DNA of 64,000 nt from Bacteroidota bacterium (lineage in GTDB: Bacteria; Bacteroidota; Bacteroidia; Palsa-965), in the NCBI GenBank assembly GCA_013288325.1, contig JABDCB010000001.1:1-64000 (forward strand), given 5' to 3'. The first letter of the stretch is position 1, and each line of letters opens with the position of its first letter. The notes below the pieces were generated by a model. The model was not told the DNA's origin. It saw only the letters and a list, made by a program, of their open reading frames with translations, and searched no databases. The translations under genes and the position numbers were made by a program. Below are positions 41,807 to 50,145 of this stretch, in pieces.

Positions 41807-42463
41807 TCAGGAAAAGAATTTCTTTCTTAACATATCAATGCCTTTGGAAACTGCTTCGCTGGTAAACTGAGAGGCAAATTGAAGGAGGGGTTCTGTTATA
41901 GACGATTTCTTTTTTTCCTCTTTTTCTTCTTTCTCCTCTTTCCTGTCCATATATCTGTTCAGGATTTTGCTGGCCATTGCCAGGAGAATGTGTTCCGGCT
42001 TTAAGCTATCAGCAAGGTTGCTTACAGATTCTTTCAATGCAGCTTCCTGAGAAACCTTCCTGGCCTGAGATTCGGTAATGATGTGTTGCAAATCGGGCAG
42101 ATTGGCCGGATGCTTATCGTTACTTTTTGTAAACTGAGCAATGAAGGCATTGGCCAGGGAGCTATGAAGCCATTTTTCACGGTTTGCATAAAAAACAAAC
42201 AAGAGGAGCAGATAAAGCCCTGAAACACTTAAATAACCCAGCCAGGCATGGCCTGTTGCAGAAGATATAAATACCGCAAGTGCCAGACTGCCGAATATGA
42301 GACAACAAAAGCCAAAGAGCAGCAGAATCATTTTGCCCATGACAGCAGCAAAGGCATTGGAGCCATATTCCATGGCTTTTAATTCGCCCAGCTCCAGATT
42401 GGTTTTGAGATATTCCGTTGCTTTTTCGGCAACATTTTCAAAAGGTGATTTTTCGGTTTCCAT
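41807..42463 (-). CDS. Putative phage-holin-superfamily-III-like membrane protein
   Basis: Two adjacent TM segments after an amphipathic N-terminus; next to a YtxH-like ORF. Confidence 0.55.
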   Translation of the reverse strand: METEKSPFENVAEKATEYLKTNLELGELKAMEYGSNAFAAVMGKMILLLFGFCCLIFGSLALAVFISSATGHAWLGYLSVSGLYLLLLFVFYANREKWLHSSLANAFIAQFTKSNDKHPANLPDLQHIITESQARKVSQEAALKESVSNLADSLKPEHILLAMASKILNRYMDRKEEKEEKEEKKKSSITEPLLQFASQFTSEAVSKGIDMLRKKFFS

Positions 42464-42468
42464 AAGAA

Positions 42469-42687
42469 TTAGCTTTTAGCGTCAGAATCAGCGGCGCCCT
42501 TTACTCCGTTTTTTAGTTTGTCAACAAGGCCTTCGGCCAGATCGGTTATTTTTTCTCTTGTTTCGGATCCTTTGGCAGGGGCAATAAGTATACCTATAGC
42601 CAGGCCGGCCAGTGCTCCGGCAACGAGTGCGAGCAGAATTTTTTCGGTGTTGTGTGTTTCAGACATGGTTTTTAGATCTATGTTCAT
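42469..42687 (-). CDS. YtxH-domain small protein
   Basis: LALVAGALAGLAIGILIAPAKGSETREKI. Confidence 0.8.
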   Translation of the reverse strand: MNIDLKTMSETHNTEKILLALVAGALAGLAIGILIAPAKGSETREKITDLAEGLVDKLKNGVKGAADSDAKS

Positions 42688-44126
42688 TTAGATTCGGAAG
42701 GAGAAGGTACTAATTTATGTCCAGCTTCAAGAAGCTTTGGAGTCAGATTTATAAGTTCAAATTTTTCATTTATAATAGGAGTAACGGCATTCCATCCCAA
42801 AACATCATGAATTTTCAATTCGAGAGCAGAAGAGGCTTCCGCTTCGCCATGGACTATAAAGATGCGTTCAGGTTTGTTATGAATCGAACTGATCCATGCA
42901 ATCAATTCGGCCTGGTCGGCATGTGCTGACAACGAAAGAATCTCTTTTACTTCAGCTTTTACCTTATGGTAAGCGCCAAATAATTTTATTTCATGAACAC
43001 CTGATTTCAATGCCTTGCCTCTTGTTCCGGCAGCCTGATAGCCCACTAATAAAACAGTGTTCTGATGATGACCCAGATAACTGTGTAAGTAATGCAATAC
43101 ACGGCCCCCGGTAAGCATACCACTTGCGGCGATAACAATCTTAGGGCCGGGTTTGGCAATCACCTTAAATGTATCTTTCAAATGCTTTACATGGATAATA
43201 TCATTGTCTATCTGTTTGCACTGGAGGGAGGTGAGTTTATGCCAGCCCGGGCTGTTTTCATATACCTCCGTAGCTTCAATACCCATGGGGGTATCGAGAT
43301 AAACGGGGATGTCAGGAATCATATTTTTTTTCTTCATTCCGTTAATAAGAAGCATCATATCCTGTGCACGCCCTACTGCAAAACTTGGAATTAGCAGACA
43401 ACCTTTTTTCTGGATCACCTGATGTACAATCTCAGAAAACTCTTTTTCGGCAGAAACCGCAGGATGTAGACGATCTCCATATGTGGACTCAATAATCAAG
43501 ACATCTGCTTTTTCCGGTGTAAGAGGAGGAGCAAGGGAATACGATTTTTGTCTTCCCAGATCGCCCGAAAAAACAATTCTTTTTTCATAACAATCCATTT
43601 CTACAAAGGCCGAACCGAGGATATGCCCGTTTTTTCTGAACCTGAAACGAATGTGTGCCGATAAGTCAATCCACTCCTCATGGGGACAGGATTGCATCAG
43701 GTCGAATGTTTTCTTTACATCATCCTGAGTATATAATGGTAAAGCAGGCTTATGACGGCTATATCCCATTTTGTTGGCATGATCGGCATCCTCTTCCTGC
43801 AGCTTGGCGCTATCTAGTAAGATGATTTTGGTTAATGACAGGGTAGGAGGAGTAAGGTATATTTTGCCCCGGAATCCATTCTTTACCAATACCGGAATAT
43901 ATCCGGTATGATCCAGATGGGCATGCGTGATAATAAGTGAATTAATAGAAGAGGCATCGATACCAAGCGGCTCCCTGTTTAACTGACGAAGATTTTTCAG
44001 TCCCTGAAATAATCCGCAGTCAACAAGAACAGTATGTTCGGGTGTTTGGAGCAGATGTTTTGAACCTGTAACCATGCCGGCAGCTCCCAGAAACTGCAGA
44101 CTTACTTTTTGTGGCATTGTTTCCAT
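42684..44126 (-). CDS. MBL-fold beta-CASP RNA-processing-type exonuclease
   Basis: ITHAHLDHTGYIPVLVKNGF, FSGDLGR, ASGMLTGGRVLHYL, SAHADQAEL. Confidence 0.92.
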   Translation of the reverse strand: METMPQKVSLQFLGAAGMVTGSKHLLQTPEHTVLVDCGLFQGLKNLRQLNREPLGIDASSINSLIITHAHLDHTGYIPVLVKNGFRGKIYLTPPTLSLTKIILLDSAKLQEEDADHANKMGYSRHKPALPLYTQDDVKKTFDLMQSCPHEEWIDLSAHIRFRFRKNGHILGSAFVEMDCYEKRIVFSGDLGRQKSYSLAPPLTPEKADVLIIESTYGDRLHPAVSAEKEFSEIVHQVIQKKGCLLIPSFAVGRAQDMMLLINGMKKKNMIPDIPVYLDTPMGIEATEVYENSPGWHKLTSLQCKQIDNDIIHVKHLKDTFKVIAKPGPKIVIAASGMLTGGRVLHYLHSYLGHHQNTVLLVGYQAAGTRGKALKSGVHEIKLFGAYHKVKAEVKEILSLSAHADQAELIAWISSIHNKPERIFIVHGEAEASSALELKIHDVLGWNAVTPIINEKFELINLTPKLLEAGHKLVPSPSESK

Positions 44127-44143
44127 AACTAAGATTATTTAAA

Positions 44144-44186
44144 CAAATGTCCATGTAAAACGAGTTCGCTTTTATGATTTGCGTCA
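44144..44186 (-). promoter_or_regulatory. Site TGATTTGCGTCA (44175-44186), N23, GACATTTG (minus); upstream of the beta-CASP nuclease operon
   Basis: Perfect site, -7 with one mismatch, conserved distance. Confidence 0.6.
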
Positions 44187-44195
44187 GCTTTTCGG

Positions 44196-44260
44196 TGGCT
44201 TATATCACAGAAAGGAGTGATGGAAATCAGATGTTTAAAGCAAAATATCACGGAAATTTG
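44196..44260 (+). promoter_or_regulatory. Sites TGGCTTATATCA (44196) and TGATGGAAATCA (44218), then N23, GAAATTTG; upstream of PAS kinase/receiver-Crp genes
   Basis: 22-bp spaced sites at conserved distance; suggests autoregulation. Confidence 0.65.
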
Positions 44261-44327
44261 ACACAAATCTTAATAACACAAGGAATAACCCTTATCCAAA
44301 GGGTGATCCGGTAAAATCAATTAGCAG

Positions 44328-45542
44328 ATGATAGGAAAACTGGAAGGTGAGGATATATTCAGAATATTATTTGAATCAGCGGGAGAAGGTCTTATTCTGT
44401 CGGATGAAAGGGGCACTTTATTGGTGATGAATCCCCGGATACAGGAGATGTTTGGATATGAGAATGACGAGCTGATAGGTAAGAAAGTAGAAGTACTGAT
44501 TCCGGAATCACGCCGGGATCAACATATAGACCAACGGAATGGGTATGTGGCCCATCCTAAGAAACGTCCGATGGGTAAGGGAATTGATTTGTCGGGGAGA
44601 CGCAAGGATGGAAGTGTTTTCCCGATTGAAATAAGTCTCAACTATTTTTATTCAGGAGGCGAAATGGTAGTGATGGGTCTGATTACCGATGTTACGGAAA
44701 GAAAGAGGATAGAAAAAAAGTTTCAGCAGCTGAATATTGATCTGGAGCAACGCGTGGATGATCGGACACAAATGCTGGCGGGAGCCATCAAAGAGCTTGA
44801 ATATTCAAATCAAAGTCTGGAGAAAGCGGAAGAAGATTTGAGAAGAGCGCTGGAAACCGAGAAGGAACTGAGCGAGTTAAAATCACGCTTTGTATCCACG
44901 GCGTCACATGAATTCAGAACTCCCCTGGCCACTATTCTATCATCGGTTTCATTGATTGCGAAATACAATAAACCGGAAGATGAGGAAAAGAGAGCCAAGC
45001 ACATAGAGCGGATTAAGTCGAGCGTAGATAATCTGCGCGACATTCTGAATGATTTCCTTTCCCTGAGCCGTCTGGAGGAAGGAAAAGTGGGAACCATCCG
45101 GGTACAATTTGATATTATTCCATTTTGCGAAGCAATCAGGGAGGAAATGCAGTTTCATACCAAACCCGGACAGGAAATACGATACGAGCACCGGGGGGTA
45201 ACCGAAATTACACAGGACAATCAGTTGTTAAAAAGCGTATTGGTTAATCTGCTTTCCAATGCGATTAAATTTTCGGAAGAGGGCAAGCCGATCTGTATGA
45301 AATCGGATTGTATAGGTGAAGAACTTAGGATACGAGTAATTGACCACGGGATCGGGATGCCGGTGGAAGATCAGAAACATTTATTTGAACGTTTTTTTCG
45401 CGCGGAAAACGCTGCATCTATTCAAGGTACCGGCTTAGGTTTGAATATAGTATTGAAGTATGTGGAGCTCATGGGAGGGAAAATCTCTTTCCAAAGCGAA
45501 CTGGGTAAGGGATCGGTTTTTCAGATAACGTTTCCATTGTAG
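44328..45542 (+). CDS. PAS-domain sensor histidine kinase
   Basis: PAS block, HisKA TASHEFRTPLATILSS, HATPase motifs. Confidence 0.93.
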   Translation: MIGKLEGEDIFRILFESAGEGLILSDERGTLLVMNPRIQEMFGYENDELIGKKVEVLIPESRRDQHIDQRNGYVAHPKKRPMGKGIDLSGRRKDGSVFPIEISLNYFYSGGEMVVMGLITDVTERKRIEKKFQQLNIDLEQRVDDRTQMLAGAIKELEYSNQSLEKAEEDLRRALETEKELSELKSRFVSTASHEFRTPLATILSSVSLIAKYNKPEDEEKRAKHIERIKSSVDNLRDILNDFLSLSRLEEGKVGTIRVQFDIIPFCEAIREEMQFHTKPGQEIRYEHRGVTEITQDNQLLKSVLVNLLSNAIKFSEEGKPICMKSDCIGEELRIRVIDHGIGMPVEDQKHLFERFFRAENAASIQGTGLGLNIVLKYVELMGGKISFQSELGKGSVFQITFPL

Positions 45543-45560
45543 TATAAAAAACAAAAAAGC

Positions 45561-46628
45561 ATGAATATGAACAAAACAATCTTGCTGATTGAGGATAATG
45601 CCTCTATGAGGGATAATACCAGAGAACTCCTGGAGCTTTCGGCATACAAAGTATATACTGCAGAAAACGGTAAGATTGGGGTTGAGCTTGCAAAAAAAGT
45701 GCATCCCGATCTGATCTTATGCGATATCAATATGCCCGAACTGGATGGGTATGGGGTACTTCATATTTTAGGAAAAAGTGAAGACACAGCCGGCATCCCT
45801 TTTGTTTTCCTGACTGCAAGAGTGGAAAGAGTTGATTTCAGAAAAGGGATGACCCTGGGTGCTGATGACTACTTAACCAAACCGTTTGATGATGTTGAGT
45901 TGCTGGATGTGGTGGAGATGAGATTAAGAAAAGCGGATTTGTTTAAAAAAGAGATTGAGAAAGCCGATACAGGTTTTGATCGGTTCATCAATGACGCAAA
46001 AGAAACCAATATGCTTAGTTCGTTTTCGAACGAACGGAGTTTAAAGAAACATAAAAAGAAAGAATCCATATTTACCGAAGGCAACTATCCGGTTGGGTTA
46101 TATCTCATCAGCAAAGGAAAGGTAAAGACCTACAAAACCAATGAAGCGGGTAAGGAGCTTATTACCGGAATTTATAAAGAAGGAGATTTTGTAGGGTATG
46201 TTCCATTGCTGGAAGATACAACCTATACAGAATCGGCAGAGGCTTTGGAGGAGGCGGAGATTTACATGATACCCAAACAGGATTTCTTTTCCCTTATTTA
46301 CAATAGCAGGGAAGTGTCGCGCAAGTTTATCCAGCTTCTTTCCAATAACCTTTCCGAAAGGGAAGACAGGCTTATTAAACTGGCTTATAACTCGGTCAGG
46401 AAGCGTGTTGCCGAATCCCTCGTTATGTTACAGCATCAATACCAACAGGATAAATCAGGCAAAACGTCCATTCCTATTTCCAGAGAAGATTTAGCAGGAA
46501 TTGTTGGAACAGCAACAGAATCGGTTATCAGAACATTGGGCGATTTTAAAGAAGAAGGGTTAATAGAAATAAAGAAGGGAGATATTTTCGTACTTAGCCT
46601 GGAAAAACTGAAGGAGCTTAAAAACTAA
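45561..46628 (+). CDS. Response regulator: receiver + cyclic-nucleotide-binding-like + Crp/Fnr HTH
   Basis: REC (LLIEDNASMRDN, CDINMPELDG), cNMP-like barrel, HTH_Crp ISREDLAGIVGTATESVIRTLGDFKEEGLIEIKKGDIFVL. Confidence 0.93.
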   Translation: MNMNKTILLIEDNASMRDNTRELLELSAYKVYTAENGKIGVELAKKVHPDLILCDINMPELDGYGVLHILGKSEDTAGIPFVFLTARVERVDFRKGMTLGADDYLTKPFDDVELLDVVEMRLRKADLFKKEIEKADTGFDRFINDAKETNMLSSFSNERSLKKHKKKESIFTEGNYPVGLYLISKGKVKTYKTNEAGKELITGIYKEGDFVGYVPLLEDTTYTESAEALEEAEIYMIPKQDFFSLIYNSREVSRKFIQLLSNNLSEREDRLIKLAYNSVRKRVAESLVMLQHQYQQDKSGKTSIPISREDLAGIVGTATESVIRTLGDFKEEGLIEIKKGDIFVLSLEKLKELKN

Positions 46629-46661
46629 GCATCTGTGTAATAAGGTCGATCAGGAATAAAC

Positions 46662-46684
46662 AAAAGGCCCGGTCAGGGCCTTTT
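46662..46684. terminator. Bidirectional intrinsic terminator AAAAGGCCC-GGTCA-GGGCCTTTT
   Basis: Perfect 9-bp inverted repeat with A/T-rich flanks just after the regulator gene. Confidence 0.85.
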
Positions 46685-46789
46685 GAATTGTTCGTAACAG
46701 GTAAACAGAATTGCAGCCAGGGCCATCAACCATAATGCATTATTGAAAAGCCATGCGGGGAGAGATTTCGTGCGTGTCTTGTGTTTCAT
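46673..46789 (-). CDS. Small (38 aa) single-TM protein, putative
   Basis: MKHKTRTKSLPAWLFNNALWLMALAAILFTCYEQFKRP; ATG lies directly after TACATTTG, so the start is uncertain. Confidence 0.35.
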   Translation of the reverse strand: MKHKTRTKSLPAWLFNNALWLMALAAILFTCYEQFKRP

Positions 46790-46888
46790 GCCAAATGTAT
46801 TATAGGTAATGCAAAGGAAAGGACGATACGTGCTATAAACAATGACTTTCATCACCCATGGACTCTTACACGCAATCCATTTGCACAT

Positions 46889-47315
46889 ATTTTATCTGTA
46901 TGCGTAAAAGGAGCGTTTCATTATGTGCTTGCCCCTATTTTATGTGCTCATAAAAGGTATGCATTCGTGCTTGAATCTATTTTATGTGCTCATAAAACGT
47001 ATTTATTCATTCTTATATCTATTTTATGTGCTCATAAAATGTATTTATTTACGCTTGAATCTATTTTATGTACTCATAAAAAGTATTTATTCATGCTTAT
47101 ACCTGTTTTATGTGCTCATAAAATGTATTTATTCATGCTTGTACTCATTTTATGTGCTCATAAAACGTATTTATTCATCCTTGCACCTATTTTATGTGCT
47201 CATAAAATATATTTATTCATGCTTGTACTCATTTTATGTGCTCATAAAGTGTTCCCGTTCACGCATGCAGTGTCTCCCTTCACTCATAAAGTGTTTCCGT
47301 CTATTCATGCAAGGA
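46889..47315. repeat. 42-bp tandem repeat array; seven well-matched units (46938-47231) plus degenerate edge units; core TTTTATGTGCTCATAAAA
   Basis: Units start at 46938, 46980, 47022, 47064, 47106, 47148, 47190 and 47232 (exact 42-bp spacing). Confidence 0.95.
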
Positions 47316-47400
47316 CCCCAAGCATCTTGGCCGAATATCCTATTGTTGATGCAGGATATAAGCTTACGTTTTAAGCAGGTCCATATGTGTTTGGAGTACG

Positions 47401-47490
47401 TCCGTTCAACTTTAGACCACCTCCGAGTCTTTAATATTAAGTTAACATTGGGTTTTCACCTTTTCCTGTTATAAAAATTGTCGTATCTTG
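47401..47490 (+). promoter_or_regulatory. Putative promoter: TCCG..., 21 bp later TCCG... (weak LytTR-like direct repeat) and -7 TATCTTG
   Basis: TCCGTTCAAC at 47401 and TCCGAGTCTT at 47422; TATCTTG at 47484-47490. Confidence 0.35.
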
Positions 47491-47529
47491 ATAACTTGAT
47501 TTTCTTTATTCAACAGCATCAATCCTTTT

Positions 47530-47997
47530 ATGGCTCACGTTTTTGTCCGATTTTTTATCGTAATGACCCTATTAGCGGGTGTTTCCTGTCTTTCAGAGAA
47601 ACCACACCAGACACAAGCGGTGAAGGCTCAGCCTTTTAACTTTGTCCTTAACAGGATGGACACTACTTGTTTTACGGTAGCAGAAGCAGAAAAGCTAAGA
47701 GGAGGAAAGAGCTATGTAACCATAGCTTTTGATGAAATGATTCTGGATACTGTTTCACATTGTCTGGGTTTGTATCGGTATGGCTTGAGTGAAAAACCGG
47801 CCTGGCCGGCAGCACATGGTATCAAGTGTTATGCACTTAAGTTCAGAGACAAGATTGAAATAGCAGAACAACAACCAAACCGGGTTGTCATCCTCGACGA
47901 TTTTTTTGCTCAATACGGGAAGATGTTTACCGAACAACAGCAAAAAGATATCCGTGCAAAATTCATGTCAGATTGCACGTTAGTACAGGGAGAGTAA
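47530..47997 (+). CDS. Putative lipoprotein of unknown function
   Basis: N-terminus with lipobox-like LLAGVSC. Confidence 0.6.
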   Translation: MAHVFVRFFIVMTLLAGVSCLSEKPHQTQAVKAQPFNFVLNRMDTTCFTVAEAEKLRGGKSYVTIAFDEMILDTVSHCLGLYRYGLSEKPAWPAAHGIKCYALKFRDKIEIAEQQPNRVVILDDFFAQYGKMFTEQQQKDIRAKFMSDCTLVQGE

Positions 47998-48005
47998 AAA
48001 TCCTG

Positions 48006-50000
48006 CTATTTAGGTTCCACACCCAATTTGCTAATTACCAGCCTGTCCAGTTCAATGGCTCCCTTTGCATTACAAAGTTTAACACCTTCGGGATAAAAGG
48101 AGGATTCCAGTTTGTACCACGACCATTGTGTAGTATCAGGCAGCGCAACACGTTTAGTTTCTCCCTTAGCCTTCATGGATTGCACCGTAAGTGTTCCTTT
48201 TCCTTTATACCTGATCCAGAGAAAACGTTTTTCAGGAACAGAGTCACGGATAACACAGCGATATTCATATTCCTTATTTTCCAGCATGTTTAAGGAAGTG
48301 GTATAGTTTTTATAATCGCCTTCGGCACCTGTATGAACGGTAGTTAACTCAGCGTTTGAAATATCAGAGTCACCCACTTCGGCTTCGAAATTGAAATCGT
48401 CGGACCAATAATCGGGATGAGCATTTTCATGCCATTTGTCGAGCTGATAAAATAGGGTTTTCCCATCCGTTGTTTTCTCATACACATAAACACTTCCCTG
48501 TCTGCGTATTTCAAAGGATAGTTCCTTTCCGTCCAGCTGAATGGTTACATTCCTCTTTTCAGGAATTTCGGCTGCATCATTGGAGAAGGGTTGATAGGTG
48601 CCGCAGATAATGTATTTATCTTTTTTATTGTGTTTTCGTACGGCGATTAATACATGAGGATCTTCCGTACTCCAGGTAATACGGGGTGTTCCGTCTTTTT
48701 CAAACAACACATTCCCATTTCGCAATACATCTTCAAACCGGCTGGTGATTGCTTGTGCATACGCTGGCATAGCAGCCTGCCATACATATTGAGAGGGGTT
48801 GGTAAACGGAGCCCCCAGATTGAAATAGCCTACATAATAGTATTCTGCTCCTATAACGGAAAGACATTTGAGTAAGCCAAGCCATTGACCGGGACGTATA
48901 TCATCTTCCGGATTGCTCGACCAGCCTGCAGCTACAAAGGGACTGAACAGATAGTCCCCGTCTTTAATTTCCACCTTTCTTCCTATATCAATCCATCTCC
49001 ATCCATGCCAGGGGCCGCTCCAGTCTTTCCAGTTTTTAGGCCAGCGAGGATAAAAATCGGGAGTGGAATAGTAGATACCATTCACCGGCGTCTGGCATTT
49101 TTTCATGATAGACCATTTGAAGCAATTTATAGGCCCTCCTTCCGTACCGTATAAACTATAGCGTGTATTTTTCAGCTCCGGCAATGTTTTCATAAATGCC
49201 GCAGCATACACATTACGCATGTGTAATTTGCGGATTGCCATAAAATCTTCCCAGGAATCTATTTTCATAGAATCTTTCATACGGATCATAATAGGATCTT
49301 TTTTAAGATATGGAAGCTGATAGGGTCCCGGAGGTTCTTCCCCATCTTCATTGATAACATCAACGGGGCGGGTGAGCCATTTAAGTAAGCGGGAAATATG
49401 ATATTTGGTTACAGCACCGTCAATCCGGATCAGGGAATCGGGGAAGTTGAATTTAATTTGCTTCAGATCATTGCCGTAAAAATTAAAGGTAGCCGACCAG
49501 GCGGGGTTGAGATCTGTATTCTGAACCATAGCCTTGGTATATGGATAACCAATGAGATTAGGTTCTGAGAACAGCCAGGAAGTAATGAAATGAAGCGGTA
49601 TTTCGGGATGTTCATTAGCCAGTTGAACATATGGAGGGCAATGCCCTTCTCCTGTAATATTAAATGCAAAATCGATATTCGGAATAACAATACCATAATG
49701 CCAGTGGAGGCAAAGTTCCTGCTGAACAAACTCTGACCGTTTTACAGCATCATCCCTTTCTACTCCAGGTTGCCCACCTTCTCCCATATAAAAAGGATCC
49801 ATCCAATTGAACAGATAACTGAGTGTATGTCCGGGACGGTAACGGGGCAGGGGATATTTTTTCAGCTGATCTAGCCCCCGTAAAGTGGGATTTTCCATCC
49901 CTTTTGGATACTGTTTGGGATCTTTTTGCGGTGGAGAGCTTTGAAAATAGAAAAGGGAAATAAAACAGAAAAGAAAGGCTTTAGAGAAAAGTAATTTCAT
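48006..50000 (-). CDS. Large secreted protein of unknown function (possible TIM-barrel/glycoside-hydrolase-like architecture)
   Basis: Signal peptide, 664 aa, aromatic-rich, C-terminal beta-sandwich-like segment; no family recognised. Confidence 0.6.
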   Translation of the reverse strand: MKLLFSKAFLFCFISLFYFQSSPPQKDPKQYPKGMENPTLRGLDQLKKYPLPRYRPGHTLSYLFNWMDPFYMGEGGQPGVERDDAVKRSEFVQQELCLHWHYGIVIPNIDFAFNITGEGHCPPYVQLANEHPEIPLHFITSWLFSEPNLIGYPYTKAMVQNTDLNPAWSATFNFYGNDLKQIKFNFPDSLIRIDGAVTKYHISRLLKWLTRPVDVINEDGEEPPGPYQLPYLKKDPIMIRMKDSMKIDSWEDFMAIRKLHMRNVYAAAFMKTLPELKNTRYSLYGTEGGPINCFKWSIMKKCQTPVNGIYYSTPDFYPRWPKNWKDWSGPWHGWRWIDIGRKVEIKDGDYLFSPFVAAGWSSNPEDDIRPGQWLGLLKCLSVIGAEYYYVGYFNLGAPFTNPSQYVWQAAMPAYAQAITSRFEDVLRNGNVLFEKDGTPRITWSTEDPHVLIAVRKHNKKDKYIICGTYQPFSNDAAEIPEKRNVTIQLDGKELSFEIRRQGSVYVYEKTTDGKTLFYQLDKWHENAHPDYWSDDFNFEAEVGDSDISNAELTTVHTGAEGDYKNYTTSLNMLENKEYEYRCVIRDSVPEKRFLWIRYKGKGTLTVQSMKAKGETKRVALPDTTQWSWYKLESSFYPEGVKLCNAKGAIELDRLVISKLGVEPK

Positions 50001-50048
50001 GTACTAAAGTTACTAAAAATGGAGACCTGCTCAATATCAGGAAGAAGA

Positions 50049-50091
50049 TGATGTAAATCATTGATGAAGGGTGAGAGGCAATCTACTTTTA
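50049..50091 (+). promoter_or_regulatory. Site TGATGTAAATCA (50049-50060), N23, TACTTTTA; upstream of the SDR gene
   Basis: Perfect site at conserved distance to the -7-like octamer. Confidence 0.65.
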
Positions 50092-50145
50092 GCTCATCAT
50101 GCGTTAGGGAAAGAAACAATCAATCAATCAACAAAACCATAAACC

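Noticed and set aside
46938-47249. CRISPR-like look of the 42-bp array
   Set aside because: The spacers (24-bp linkers) are similar to each other rather than unique, the repeat core is 18 bp, and no cas genes are present
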